Positions 12,713-24,123 of a stretch of 64,000 bases of DNA are shown piece by piece; position 1 is the stretch's first letter, and each line of letters opens with the position of its first letter. The position numbers and the translations under genes were made by a program. The notes beneath the pieces were generated by a model. That model saw only the letters and a list, made by a program, of their open reading frames with translations, was not told the origin of the DNA and did no database searches. The stretch comes from Rhizophagus irregularis (Eukaryota; Glomeromycota; Glomeromycetes; Glomerales; Glomeraceae), in assembly GCF_026210795.1 (NCBI RefSeq), contig NC_089434.1, positions 5,022,001-5,086,000 on the forward strand, in the 5' to 3' direction.

Positions 12713-12973
12713 ATGCCTTCAACTCCTTCTCAGTGTCGACGCGCAATATTTAAAAAGCTCGTTAAATTACGCCAAGCTAACAGGAATACTGACTACTCAG
12801 TGCGTGTTTTTTTTATAAACTGCCGATTTTTTTTCTTTTAGGCAAACTTATCGATTTGTTAAGATTTACCGTCATTGCAAGTTATTTCTTCAAACATTGG
12901 CACAAGAAGCTAATAATGGAGCAGAAACCGACAATACAAATGTAGTTGAAGAAAAACACGCTCTGGAGGTTAG
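12713..12973 (+). CDS. Possible small two-exon gene, unrecognised
   Basis: An ATG at 12713 opens a basic, coding-like exon (PSTPSQCRRAIFKKLVKLRQ ...) of about 29 codons. A possible 42-bp intron follows (donor GTGCGT at 12800, acceptor TTTTCTTTTAG ending 12841). Downstream, in a different frame, is another convincing coding stretch (QTYRFVKIYRHCKLFLQTLA, then an acidic tail) to about 12970, where GTTAGT could be a further donor. With the simple GT-AG splice the frame does not carry through. A GC donor at 12802 would restore it, or the gene is broken. Upstream (12480-12700) is pyrimidine-rich, fungal-promoter-like DNA. No family assigned. Confidence 0.3.
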
Positions 12974-14124
12974 TCAAAATTGTGAACCAAACATCTCAAC
13001 TTCAATTATTTTACTCTAATATAATGATTTTATCTAAATAGAAAGTTTTACATGATTTCCAAGGAAATGCTAGGAAAGAAAATTATTTTCTATTTTGAAA
13101 TCATAACTAAGAATTTATTAATTCATCAGCGTGAAGTTTTTTTTTCCCAATAATAATTGTTTTTTCTCATGTCGTCCTATAATTTCCCTTTAACCATTTT
13201 TGTGAATAGTTAAATATTCTCTTCAAAGTAACAAGATCACTTACAATAATACAGTTTTGTATCATTCTTTTTGATAAATGAATTATTTTCGATTAAAACC
13301 TATGAAAATATTCAATTATACTTCGTTTTCGATAACATTCATAGCATTCTCCTAATCAACATTTCGTTGTGAAACAAATTTTATTTATTTATTTTTTTAT
13401 TTTTTCTTATTTAATTTTGCTCAATCTTTGTGAATCAAAAGTGAATCAAAACATTGTTTCTTCTGGAATAGATCATGTAGTGCAGTGAAAGAATGAGCAT
13501 TAAACAAACGATCACTGTCATTTACAAAGCTTTGAATACATTATGCAGGTGAAAGTTTAATCACACAATTGAATCATCAAGATTTTCATTTCGTTACGTT
13601 GAATCAGGATTTGATAAAATAAATAAATAAATAAATCAATAAACCATATATTATAAAATAAACACAAACAATAAAACCTGTATATATGAATTTTATATTA
13701 TGAATTTTATATACTGAGCCTTATTAATTCTATTAATTCTATCAACTTTATTAATTTTATTAAATTAAATTAAACTGAATTATAATTCAAAGACCTTTAA
13801 GTTGAAATTACTGAATCCCATCAGGTGATTTAATTTAATTTAGTTTAATTTGAATTTAACAATACTACTTTCATTTATTTTCTAATAATTACCTCTTCTA
13901 TTTATTATAATAATTTTTTTTAAATAAAAATAAAGGTTTAGTTTTATTTTTTTTATTTTTTATCTTTATTTTGTTTTTATAATTATTATTTTTATGGTTT
14001 TTTTTTATTTTTTTTATATAAAATTGATAATCCTTTTTAAAAGTTTTTTTTTAAAATTCTACTTTAATATTTAACCTATTAGTAAATTTTATATAATTAT
14101 ATGATATAATTTTGCCCAAATTTT
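12974..14124. other. AT-rich spacer with an A/T palindrome
   Basis: No gene seen. Around 13765-13855, AAATTAAATTAAACTGAATT is mirrored by an inverted AATTTAATTTAGTTTAATTT, forming an imperfect hairpin. The remainder is A/T-rich with long T runs. Confidence 0.4.
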
Positions 14125-14345
14125 CAAAATAAACGTCGTCTGTATCACGTGGCGTTACTCAAATCCAAAAAAGGAAATTGTGTTTCCCCGTAAAAAATGT
14201 GACTAAATTGGGTTATCCCATGTTACACAAAATTCAAAAAAAGGAAATTTTACGTCGATTTCATAATTCCGCCCGGAATTATCTCATTTTCTGTAAAATA
14301 CATTTTGTAACGCGTTTGCTTATCTATTATGTTACACGATATACA
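14125..14345. mobile_element. MITE-like fragment related to the element at 18325-18685
   Basis: The order of short motifs here (GTTACTCAAATCCAAAAAAG, TGTTTCCCCGTAAAAA, GTTACACAAAATTC, then AAAGGAAATTTTA) matches the reverse complement of about 18350-18480. It is a second, inverted member of the same small repeat family. It codes for nothing; the 65-aa frame across it is a shadow. Ends and target duplication could not be defined. Confidence 0.55.
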
Positions 14346-14639
14346 ATTGTAATTTGTTTAATTGTTTACCAATGATCTTTTTTTTTAGACACGTATTTTT
14401 CTTTTATTTTTTCTCAATTTTTTTTTGAAATGTCGTTAATGCTACTCTTTACTTTGTTTTTTGTTGTTTATTTACTACTTTTTTGAAATGATATTACTGA
14501 CACTTTCTTTTCTTTTTCTTTACTTTTTTTATGAACTATTATTTCATTATTATTACTAGTTTTTTTTCCTTTTCTTCCTTTTCTTGATGCTTTGCTTTAT
14601 TTTTGTGGTCTCCTTTCATGCTATTTTGTTTTTTCATGG

Positions 14640-15400
14640 GGTATTTGTTTCATTTTCGTAGTGTATTTTGGTGTATTTAACTTATTTTTGTGGTGTATTT
14701 ATCTCTGTATTTGCTTATTTTTGTGGTGTATTTGTGTTCTATTTAACTCATTTTCGTGATGTATTTGTTATGTATTTAACTTATTTTTGTGGTGTATTTA
14801 TCTCATTTTTATGGTGTATTTGTGGTATATTTATCTCTGTATTTACTTATTTTTGTGGTGTATTTGTGGCCTATTTGACTTATTTTATGGTGTATTTGTG
14901 GTACTTTTGTGGTGTATTTATCTCTGTATTTGCTTATTTTTGTGGTGTATTTGTGTTCTATTTAACTTATTTTCGTGGTGTATTTGTCTTATTTTTGTGG
15001 TCTACTTAACTCATTTCGTGGTGTATTTGTGTTCTATTTAACTCATTTTCGTGATGTATTTTTGTGGTGTATTCGTAACTCATTTCGTGGTGTATTTGTG
15101 GTCTATTTAACTCATTTTATGGTGTAGTTGTGGTGTATTTGTGGTGTATTTGTGGTACTTTTGTGGTGTATTTGTGGTTACTTTTGTGGTGTATTTGTGG
15201 TACTTTTTGTGGTGTATTTGTGGTACTTTTGTGGTACTTTTTGTGGTGTATTTGTGGTATTTTTGTGGTATTTTTGTGGTATATTGTATTTGTGGTATTT
15301 TTGTGATGTATTTATCTCTGTATTTGCTTATTTGTGGTGTATTTGTGGTCTATTTGACTCATTTTTGTGATGTATTTGTGGTACTTATTTATCCACTTTT
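14640..15400. repeat. GT/T-rich minisatellite (GTGGTGTATTT units)
   Basis: About 760 bp are built from variants of TTTTTGTGGTGTATTTGTGG. Interspersed longer units contain ATTTATCTCTGTATTTGCTT or CTATTTAACTCATTTTCGTG. The strand is almost free of A-rich and C-rich runs (strong T+G skew). Several overlapping open frames (for example 14668-15009) encode Tyr/Phe/Cys/Val-rich repeats, but this follows from the repeat itself and I do not call genes. Confidence 0.9.
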
Positions 15401-16096
15401 GTATTATATATATTTAAAAATTAATAAAATTTTTATTTTTGAATTTTTCTAACTATTATTGGGATGGTTATCACTAGTGCTTCGATCTGAATGGGATTTT
15501 AATGGATCAATCCGAGTTGGATATTAGTTTGGCCAAAATTAATAAAATTTGTAGAAGAATAATTTTTTTAAATCTGACAAAAATTATAGTTTGACAAAAA
15601 TAATAGAAAAATGTTGTGATGTTAATTAACAGATCAATCAATCCGGATTGATGCATTAGTTATCACTGGTGACTGAAATTATAATGATTGATTAGCATTA
15701 AAAAAATATAGTGCCAGTTAAAAATAACAAATCCTTTTACTAACAGATTAAATACTCAAGATAGGATAAATAATATTATATTTAAAGAAGAATAATTTAC
15801 TAGATTCACAGAAAAATTAAATTGTAGTACTTAATAATATTTTATTTGAATTGGATTCAATAAATCTAAAAACTTATTAAATGAAAATCTTATTTTATTA
15901 AAATACCATAATAAAATGTATATATTAACTAATTAGCAACAACTGGTAATATAGTTGGACTTATAAAAAGACAAAAATATTATTAACAATATTATAATAG
16001 ACCTAGTAACAACATAACTAATTTTATTTTAAATCAATTCTGAAAGAAAAAGGGAATAGTTAATATAAAAAAAAAATCAAACTAATAGATATAGTC
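15401..16096. other. AT-rich spacer with repeated GTTATCACT(A/G)GTG motif
   Basis: No gene. GGTTATCACTAGTG at about 15466 and AGTTATCACTGGTGA at about 15659 bracket about 200 bp containing GATCAATCCGAGTTGGAT and ATCAATCAATCCGGATTGAT. This may be a decayed inverted-repeat element sharing the ATCACCAGTGGTGAT core seen in the MITE at 36423-37132. Confidence 0.35.
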
Positions 16097-16228
16097 GGGG
16101 TCTTCACAAAAAACGTGATTGAGATTGAGATTGAAATTTAGTATAGAATTTCAATCTTACTAACATATTAAAATTGAAAATTCTATATGAAATCACAATC
16201 TCAATCTCAATCACGTTTTTTGTGAAGA
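16097..16228. mobile_element. 132-bp palindromic MITE
   Basis: The ends are inverted copies. The left end starts GGGGTCTTCACAAAAAACGT and the right end is its reverse complement. The arms extend through GATTGAGATTGAGATTG to about 40 bp with few or no mismatches, and the middle is also partly self-complementary. No clear target duplication was found at the flanks (TATAGTC on the left, AGTATT on the right). This is a non-autonomous DNA-transposon-like repeat of uncertain superfamily. Confidence 0.7.
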
Positions 16229-17200
16229 CCCCAGTATTATTTATTTTATTTTACTTTTATTTTTATTTGTATTTTAATGATTGCATCTTACTGGATGGAT
16301 ATTTATAATAATTTGTTTGTATAATATATAAACTTAATATTAATTAAGCATATATAAATCATTAAAAAAAAAAATAATAAATAATTATTGAAAATTTTTG
16401 GTAATATAATTTTATATTACTAATAATTAAAAATACTTATTTATTTAATATAATAAACTTATAAGTTTTTGCATAATAAGGCCATTCCAAATTAATAATT
16501 AGTTTAACGTTCTTTCCAGCCAAAAATTTTGAGGGGAGAGGAGGAGATAGTTTAAACAAACATGAAAATTAAACATATTAAAAATTTTGGAAATTTTTGG
16601 TAAAATCAGAAATTCTCAGTACTATTAAATTTTAGTAAAGGAAGGGTGTTTTAAGCATATTTAAACATATTAAACATATATATTTAAATCACTCTTAAAT
16701 TTTTTAAAAATAGAGGGTAGAGGAAGACGTTAAACTAAAGATTAAATTGGAACGGCCTAATAGTAGATAATAATATTATATTAATATTGTAAATGTATTT
16801 TTTTATTTTTATTAATACAATTAAACTTCTATAATTGAAACTATAATCATACATTGCTGGCTGACTTCAAGAATTTAGAAATGAAATAAAATTTATCAAG
16901 AAAAGCTTTATAAAAAAGCAACATCTTCTGATTAAATTATTATTGATAAAGTTTTACCATTATTATATATTAAATGTCAAGTTATTCTTTTAAATATAAA
17001 TGAAACAGGGCTTTTTTACTGGTATGTTTTTATATTTTGTTTAATATTATATTAGCAATAATTAAATAAGGAATACTTTTTTTATAAATTAAAACTATAT
17101 CAAATACTAACTACAAAATATATTTCTGAATGAAAAAAAATAAATAATGTCTCCCAATTATTTATATATAAATGCTAATGAGTTGCATAAGCTGAGTTCT
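16229..17200. other. AT-rich spacer
   Basis: No gene recognised. Only A/T-rich sequence with short direct repeats is visible. Confidence 0.5.
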
Positions 17201-17361
17201 CCCAGTAAATAGTTTTTGTATAAATTTGTACTAAATGGGCTCATCCATATATAATTGGCTCTAGATTGGCTTAAATTTGGATTATTTTTTGCATAAATTT
17301 GAGCTAATTTCGAGCCAATGAGCCCGTTTGGTATAAATTTATACAAAAACTATTTACTGGG
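17201..17361. mobile_element. 161-bp MITE with about 43-bp terminal inverted repeats
   Basis: The left end CCCAGTAAATAGTTTTTGTA matches the reverse complement of the right end ...ACTATTTACTGGG. The arms remain similar through ATAAATTT(G/A)TAC(T/C)AAA and GGGCTCAT. Both flanks show TCT next to the ends, a possible 3-bp target duplication, which would fit the PIF/Harbinger type. The small minus-strand frame over it is not a gene. Confidence 0.7.
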
Positions 17362-17820
17362 TCTTTAATAATTGAAAAATTTGCAAGTCTGTTTTAAAAA
17401 TATTAATTTTAATAATTTGCCAATAATATATCAAAATAATAATAAGACTTGAATGACTATTATTTTTTTTCAAGAGTAGCTTAAAAAATTTGATTATCAA
17501 GTAACTTAAAAGCATAAAGATCAATATTATCATAAATGTTTATCAAAGTATTTATTAAATATTTATAAACAATACTTATTGAATATAAGATGTATTGAAA
17601 AAGTATTTATAAATATTAATAAATAATAAAATATTGCAGTATTTAAGAATTTAAATATTTATTTTTTTATTACTTAATAGATGCAAATTTTTCATACTTA
17701 TTAAATACTCTATTTTAAACTTCATGGTGATATTTTGCTACCATCAAAATATTAATAAAACATAAATAAATTTATTGATAAAAAACAGAAATTTTAATGT
17801 ATTAAATAATGTAGTAATTA
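17362..17820. other. AT-rich spacer
   Basis: No gene or clear repeat was seen. It ends where the terminal repeat of the large DDE element begins. Confidence 0.5.
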
Positions 17821-18324
17821 GGCCGGACAAATTAAATTTTATGTTTCTCATTTTTCAAATCAAATGACTTGACCCGGAAGGCCGGTTTTTTTTTATAATT
17901 TATAGTTTTTTTTATGCAATTTTATTGGTCCAAAACATATTATTAATAATTTTTTGTCAATAAAAATGGGCGTACAAAATACTTATAAAAGATATCAGAT
18001 GTTCTATGATCCTTCCATTTTAATACATAGATGAACGTGGTATTAACGGTCCAAAAATATATAAAAAACCGCAGTTTTCACAGGTTCCGCAGGACCCTGA
18101 AGAATACATATACAACTCAGATCCAGATCCAAAATTTTAATATAACTTTATACACCTAATTTTATTAGAAGCTTTATACAAAATCATCACATAAGTTCAA
18201 ATTTTATTATAAATTATACAATTATAAATCTGAGTTTATATAAAAAAAAAATTTTTAAAGAAAAATTTCAAATAAATTTTATTGAAAATTTTAATAAATA
18301 TTATTAAAAGACTATTTCTATTTG

Positions 18325-18685
18325 TACACTACGTGTGTGAACACGGGTCACATGATTATTATCATTTTCGGTGATCTGCATAAAAAATTTCCTATTTTGG
18401 AAATTTGTGTAACGAATTTTCATTTTTACGGAGAAACAAAATTGCCTTTTTTGGGTTGTGTAACGTTACTCTAATATCCAAAATTGGAAATTATGGTAAT
18501 TTTTGGCTGGAATTATAAAATTTGGCTGAAATTAGTAGACGTGACATATAATATGTGACAAATAAGGGTTTTCCTACTGAAAAAATTCTAAGTCCCTAGA
18601 ATAAATAGTAAAAATGGAAAACTATAGGGGTGTGACATGGGTGACAAATTATTGTCACGTGATCCGTGTTTCGTACACTAGTGTA
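18325..18685. mobile_element. 361-bp MITE-like element
   Basis: The ends are imperfect inverted repeats. The left reads TACACTACGTGTGTGAACAC then GGGTCACATGA. The right, reversed, reads TACACTAGTGTACGAAACAC then GGATCACGTGA. The interior shares several ordered motifs with 14125-14345 in opposite orientation. No certain target duplication was seen. Confidence 0.55.
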
Positions 18686-18885
18686 TATTAAGAAATTATC
18701 TTATTAAAAATTCTAACAAATACTTAAAAATTTTTTTTAAAAAAAATTATTAAAAAATAACTTAAATAAAATTTTTAAACAAAATTGCATGTTAAAATTT
18801 TAAATACCTTATAGATATTGATGCCCAATATGTATAATATAGTAAGTTTTATGCAAAAATTTGGGTGTATATTACAAAATAAAAG

Positions 18886-19207
18886 AAAATACATTTTGTT
18901 ATATATCTCACCACCCAGTGATCGTAAAAAGATGAAACACAGCTCGTTGGATTCGTCTTGACAAGACGAATCGAATGGTAGTAGTTTCGTGTTTCTAGGT
19001 GTGATAGATGTTGAGCTATACCACACATCGGCACTTTGTATTTTCGTCTACTGTGCATTTTTACATTTTATCACATAACTCGGCATCTATCGCGCCTAGA
19101 AATATGAAACTACCACCATTCGACTCGTTGTATTGAGGCGAATCTAATAAGCTGTGTTTCATTTCTCTATGATCACTAGATGCCGAGATATGTAATAAAA
19201 TGTATTT
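18886..19207. repeat. Hairpin element with about 130-bp arms
   Basis: The left arm begins AAAATACATTTTGTTATATA then CTCACCACCCAGTGAT. The right arm, read in reverse, begins AAAATACATTTTATTACATA then CTCGGCATCTAGTGAT. Both continue with ATGAAACACAGCT, TCGAATGGT(A/G)GTAGTTTC and TTTCTAGG. The inside of the hAT-like insertion at 52236-52500 has the same plan, so this is a recurring hairpin module. Confidence 0.7.
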
Positions 19208-20621
19208 TTTTTTTAATTTTGTAAATGAATTTTAAAAAAATTTCTTCATTTTTATTAAAAAAATGTCTTAAAACGAACCTTTAAAAACTTCTTAAACAAA
19301 AAACAATTTCTATTAAAAAATATTTCAAGTGTTTTTTAAAACAAATAAAAAAACTCTTTTTTAAAAAATATCTTAAAAATTTCTTAAACAAAAAATAAAA
19401 AAAAACTAAAAAATTTTAAACGTATATAAAAAAAATTCTAATATCCGTTATACAAAATGAAAATCTTACTTATTGTAAAAATCATTATTGTTATACAAAT
19501 AAAAATCTGACTTTTTGCGTAACTGCTATTTGGTTATACAATTTCAAACATATGACTTATTAAGAAATTACATAGTAAGTTTATACAAAATTGGATCCCA
19601 GTATTATATGTATTCTTCGGGGTCCTGGTTCCGCAGATTCTGCAGTTTTTTTTTAAAAATGGGCGTAATCAACATTTCTATAAAAAAAGGTCAAAAACAA
19701 ATATATGGATGAATGATCCATCTATTTAGTGTTACGGATAAACGTACAATTGAACAATTCTACAATGATTTACCTTTAGGCATTTTATTTGAAGAAAATC
19801 GAGAGTTGGAAGTTAAAGTTTTTTTGGGAGACAATATTCGTGATATCTCTAATGGAGTAGCTTTAAATTGTCCAATTGCTGATACTACCAAGAGTTTTGG
19901 TGAATGTATTGAACTCCGGTTGCAAGATATACCTACTATACAACCGTCAGCTGGAAAAAATGCTTTTAATATTTTATTACAAGAATCAAGTCAGCTTTAT
20001 TTACCAAATATGAAGGAGAATGGTAATGAAAAAGAGTGTATGAAATTTAATTTTGTTAATTATTTTCAAGAAAATAATGCAGGATGGGTTGGAAAGGATA
20101 CTGCTGAAAGTCTTGGACGTGAATTCATTAAACATATAATGGAAGCAATTTGGTATATTGATATGTGTGGTGTTAAAAAATTTAAAGATCGAGGATATAG
20201 CATTCCTACATCACTGAGTATTTTTTTTGAATATGCTAATCCAGCATACAAAAAAAAAAGACCTGATTTTAAAAAAAAAGTATTAAATGGGCATATAAGT
20301 AATTTAATAACTTATAAAGAAGCAAAATGGTTTAACAAATCCTCATTTAATTGGTTTAAAAAAACATTTATTGAGTTTTTAGATTCTTTAATATCATACG
20401 TATTGTATTTAGATAATCAGGCAAGGGTTATGAACGAAAATCATGCTTTGGATAAGCCAGTCCGCTCTATTGCAGGTTTATGAACAACTACAATTTATAA
20501 TGCTAATAAATTTCGCTCAGGGAGATATTATAAAAAAATATGAACCATTGGTTGATGTTTTACAAAAATTGGAAGATTGGGTTCCATTAGATATATTATC
20601 ATATTGTTTAGACAATCCTAC

Positions 20622-20691
20622 GTAAGTAATTGATTTACTAAATAGTTAATAGAAATTTTCAATAAAAATTAATATACAATTAATTTTGTAG
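20622..20691 (+). other. Intron in the DDE-like gene
   Basis: Donor CCTAC|GTAAGT and acceptor TTTTGTAG|C join LDNPT to KRYVYLNGFEKAF in one frame. It is 70 bp long and A/T-rich, typical of this genome. A conserved functional intron shows that the gene was once expressed as a spliced eukaryotic gene. Confidence 0.6.
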
Positions 20692-22308
20692 CAAACGATA
20701 TGTTTATCTTAATGGTTTTGAAAAAGCATTTCCTTTTAAAGTTGGTCATTATTCTTTCAATTTTGGCAATAATTCATTCAATGTTACTTGGGTATGGAAA
20801 GTTAATATATGTGTATCGAGAATCAGAAAGAATGAATGAATCACAAAAGCTTACTTCCGGTCTTGAAGAATTGGTACCACAATATCTTTCCAGGAAACAA
20901 AAATATGCATTTATTAATTCTGCTGAAACCCTTCTTGGCGCAAATACAGTAAAAAAATCAATCCTTCGAAATATCTACAAGACACTTACACAGGATAGTA
21001 CTGCAGCTAATTGTGAAAATGAAGCAGAGATTGATGCACGTGTAGTAAAAGCATTACATTTGGGTGATTCAAACATTATAATTGATTTACGTGAATTAAA
21101 CCTTGGTCGACCAGAAAAATATAATGTTTTTTGGGAATATTGTCAAAAATTTTTAGATGGTGCAGTAAAAAACTCAGTGGATTCTCTATTAGCTGTTGAT
21201 AAATGACGTCATGATACAATTGTTCATTTAGCAAAAGCAATTTCAGTTAAAGTTTTACGTATTCAAGTAGCTGCAATTTGTCCAGATGATACACCAATAC
21301 CTCATGAACAATGGATTCGTCTTCAATTCTGGCCAAAAAACCCCAAAATAATACAAGCCTCCAATATACAGGCCGCTTACAAGTAAAATTTATGGTGCAA
21401 ATTCGCCAACTACAAATTGAGCATGAAGATGCTCATTATGCATCTGCATTATTTAGATATCTTAAAGAACTGGCTGTTATACTTTCAGGCTTTAGCTGGT
21501 TGGTATTTCTTGATGATAAACATCGTTGTAAAGTTGGAGAGCCAGGATTTCCTGTGGCTGCAGTGGATAGAGGCAGATCTGTCTTGGTTTCTCAAGAGGA
21601 AAGTTTTGTGAAGCAGATCATGATTTTACGAAAACTGGTCTTATTCCTAGTGTTACAATGTTATGTGATATTCCATCTGATATGAAAGGTTCATTTTATC
21701 GTGGGCAAGTTAATATTGGGTTAAAAGATCCTATTTTTGAATCAAGTACACCTATGCGTCATGCTGCAGAATTATATGATATTCTTATAAATTCACAACA
21801 AGGACATCACTACTTGTTAGTTTATACAGATGGTGGTAGTGACCATCAATTAAGATTTCTTCAAGTTCAACTTTCATGGATATGTCTATTTTTAGCTTTA
21901 GATTTAGACTATTTTGTAGCAGTTAGAACTCCTCCTGGACATTCCTGAAAGAATCCTGTAGAAAGAATTATGTCCATTTTGAATCTGGGTTTACAATCAG
22001 TAGGATTGATGCGTCAAGAAATGGGACAGGAATTTGAACATTTAATTGAAGGATGTAATACTATGGAAGCAATACGTGAAGCTGCAATAAAGGAACCAAG
22101 ATTAAAGAAAGAGTTGAAGCAAAGCCTACAACCCACAATTGGTTTAGTTAATACAATTTTTTAACGGCAATTACTAAAAGATGAGCCATTTAAAACATTT
22201 GATGCTGCAACGGAACAGGAAATTGACAATTTGTGGGAATCAATTTTACAATTGGATCCTGATTTAAATAAAGATACTACTAGACAATTTAAGCATGTTA
22301 AAAATATG

Positions 22309-22380
22309 GTAAATATTTAATTTATTGACATATTAAAAATTTATAAACATAATTACTAATTTTATTCTTATATTTTACAG
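22309..22380 (+). other. Second intron in the DDE-like gene
   Basis: Donor ATG|GTAAAT and acceptor TATTTTACAG|TCA keep the frame between FKHVKNM and SKFNEFYDHCC. It is 72 bp long. Downstream, Cys-containing motifs (CGNEFCEIC) begin the zinc-binding-like region. Confidence 0.6.
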
Positions 22381-23429
22381 TCAAAATTTAATGAATTTTA
22401 CGATCATTGTTGCTGAAAACGCCACTATTTCTTTGAAATAAAAAAGTGTGGTAATGAGTTTTGCGAAATTTGTCAGCCACTTTCTGGGGATAAACAAATG
22501 TTTGAAAAATTAGCCAATTTTCCTGATCCAGTGCCCGGTAATAAAAATCACTACATGTCATTTAAAGAAATATATGGAAAGGAAACTAATGAAAAGCACC
22601 GACCATCACTCAAAAGCAAATCTAATAATAATACCACTAATTCTAATGATTTACAATTAAAACCAACACAACAATATGTTCGTAATGTGGGTCAATGTGT
22701 TTTGTGTATTAAATGCAATAGACCAAGAGTTTTATATTCTAAATGTAAAGTCAAACAGGAGATGATTCGAAAGTTGCATTCATTTTTAGAGACTGTTGAT
22801 TATAGTTGTGGTGCTACTTTTGTGGATCTTACGGATTTATCTTTTGCTATAAACTCAAAAGCAAGAGAAAATTTGAATACAAATAGGGAAGGTACAAGCA
22901 ATACGGAACAAAATCAAGAAAACGAAATGGTTAGAGATTTGTTTAAAGATATTTTTGTAAATGCAAAGTTGAGTTGTCAACAGGAAATGGAAAGAACTTA
23001 TTACTCTACCAAATGTTTCATGGCAGTATGCTTTAATTGTGGCATTGCTGACATTGAAATTCCAAGTAGCAATGATACCTATCCATACTGTAATGAATGT
23101 GAGATAGGTCCCGGATTTAAGCGAAAACGTGAAAAAGGTTTAAAGTTTGGCGGTGAAGAACATTAAAAGAAAAAAGCCAAAAAAGCTTAGCCAAACGGTA
23201 TATCTATGTCACAAAATTAAGATTAATGCAAATTTATATATAGTAATTACAGTGCAATTTTTGTAATTGATATTTTGCGTATTTGATATTAATATAATAT
23301 AAATATTAACCTGCTTCATAAAATTTTATTAGTATATTGATCACGTGATAAAAATAATAAAATTTTCGAGTTTTCAGATTTGAATCACACGGCCGGTGAT
23401 GAGAAACATGTAATTTTATTTGTCTCGCC

Positions 23430-23965
23430 AATATTACTATTTAAATATTGAGCAATCTGTTAATTATTTAAGCATTATTTATTAAATATCTTGTTTATTA
23501 GATCAAATAATTTCATTAATGATTATTTTGTTGTTCAACATTTTGTTAGCAAATTTTATATTTATAAAAAAATTTTTCTGTTATTTATTTTGTAAATATA
23601 TTTTTAATATAAATATTAAGAAATTATTAGTTTAAGAAAATATTTTTTTTATAAATTTACCATTTACATTTATAAATGGCTTATGTTTTATATCTAATTA
23701 CATTATATTTTTTAAAACATAAATAAATTTATAAAATACTTGTTAGATTTACCAAATTACTAAAAATGGTAATAATTTTAAAATACTACTAAAATATATT
23801 TTAATACATCAAAATATTTTTATTATACTTTTATTATTATTTTGTAATTATATTGTATTTAAATCTATAAAAATAACTTAAAATAATATCACAATAATTT
23901 TTTAATGCTTTTATTTCAAAAATATCTTTAAATATATTTTGATATATTTTAAAATGATAATTATA
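23430..23965. other. AT-rich spacer between two transposons
   Basis: No gene; A/T-rich sequence between the right end of the DDE-like element and the left end of the MULE. Confidence 0.5.
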
Positions 23966-24123
23966 TTTTAACGCGCGTGCGTTATAACGCTAGTACCACA
24001 ATTTCATGTGATCTGATATCATAATTATATCATTTAAAATCATCAGTGATGTAATCATATTTATCAATAGTTTCTTCCAAACACCCCATTTGTTTTCAAA
24101 TCAAACTAATACACACTAATAAA

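Larger units (their letters stand above)
18065..19660. mobile_element. Inverted-repeat element (arms about 180 bp) nested in the DDE element
   Basis: The left arm (about 18065-18245) contains GTTCCGCAGGACCCTGAAGA followed by ATACATAT and GATCCAAAATT. The right arm (about 19500-19660) contains the inverse: TTATACAAAATTGGATCC, then TATGTATTCTTCGGGGTCCT and GGTTCCGCAG. The arms are diverged but collinear. Between them lie two further hairpin elements (18325-18685 and 18886-19207). It is probably a non-autonomous element inserted upstream of the transposase gene, or the element's own subterminal inverted repeats. No genes lie inside; the small frames at 18775-19058 are shadows. Confidence 0.5.
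19713..23166 (+). pseudogene. Broken DDE-like transposase with Cys-rich C-terminus, no family name known to me
   Basis: The reading starts at ATG 19713. Frames change near 20530, 20820, 21370 and 21605, and stops fall at 20481, 21204, 21946, 22162 and 22414. Two introns fit GT-AG (20622-20691 and 22309-22380). The core shows FLDDKHRCKVGEPGFPVAAV (about 21500-21563), LLVYTDGGSDHQLRF (about 21815-21860) and HS-stop-KNPVERIMSILNLG (about 21940-21990). The spacing from TDGG to VE is about 43 residues, and NPVE recalls the NPIE of Tc1. I therefore read D-D-E of an RNase H-fold transposase. The C-terminal part has CxxC pairs (CVLCIKC, CFNCG, CNEC), suggesting zinc binding. Similar uncharacterised proteins occur in invertebrates as far as I recall. 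Catalytic activity is inferred only. Confidence 0.6.
17821..23429 (+). mobile_element. 5.6-kb DNA transposon with unusual DDE-like transposase
   Basis: The outer ends are inverted repeats. The left starts GGCCGGACAAATTAAATTTT and the right (reverse complement from 23429) starts GGCGAGACAAATAAAATTAC. Both continue ATGTTTCTCAT, giving about 26 of 31 identical positions. They bracket a broken gene (19713-23166) with transposase-like motifs. The left part between the end and the gene is disrupted by other repeats (18065-19660). No clean target-site duplication was found: the flanks read GTAATTA on the left and AATATTAC on the right. The pairing of these ends with the gene is an inference from position and similarity. 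Confidence 0.6.

Noticed and set aside
14668-15452. Long overlapping open frames in the GT-rich repeat
   Set aside because: They follow from a stop-poor tandem repeat; the encoded repeats shift frame freely and have no conserved start.
17821-23429. A clean target-site duplication for the DDE-like element
   Set aside because: Flanks GTAATTA and AATATTAC do not match at any fixed length I tried, so I leave the duplication undefined.
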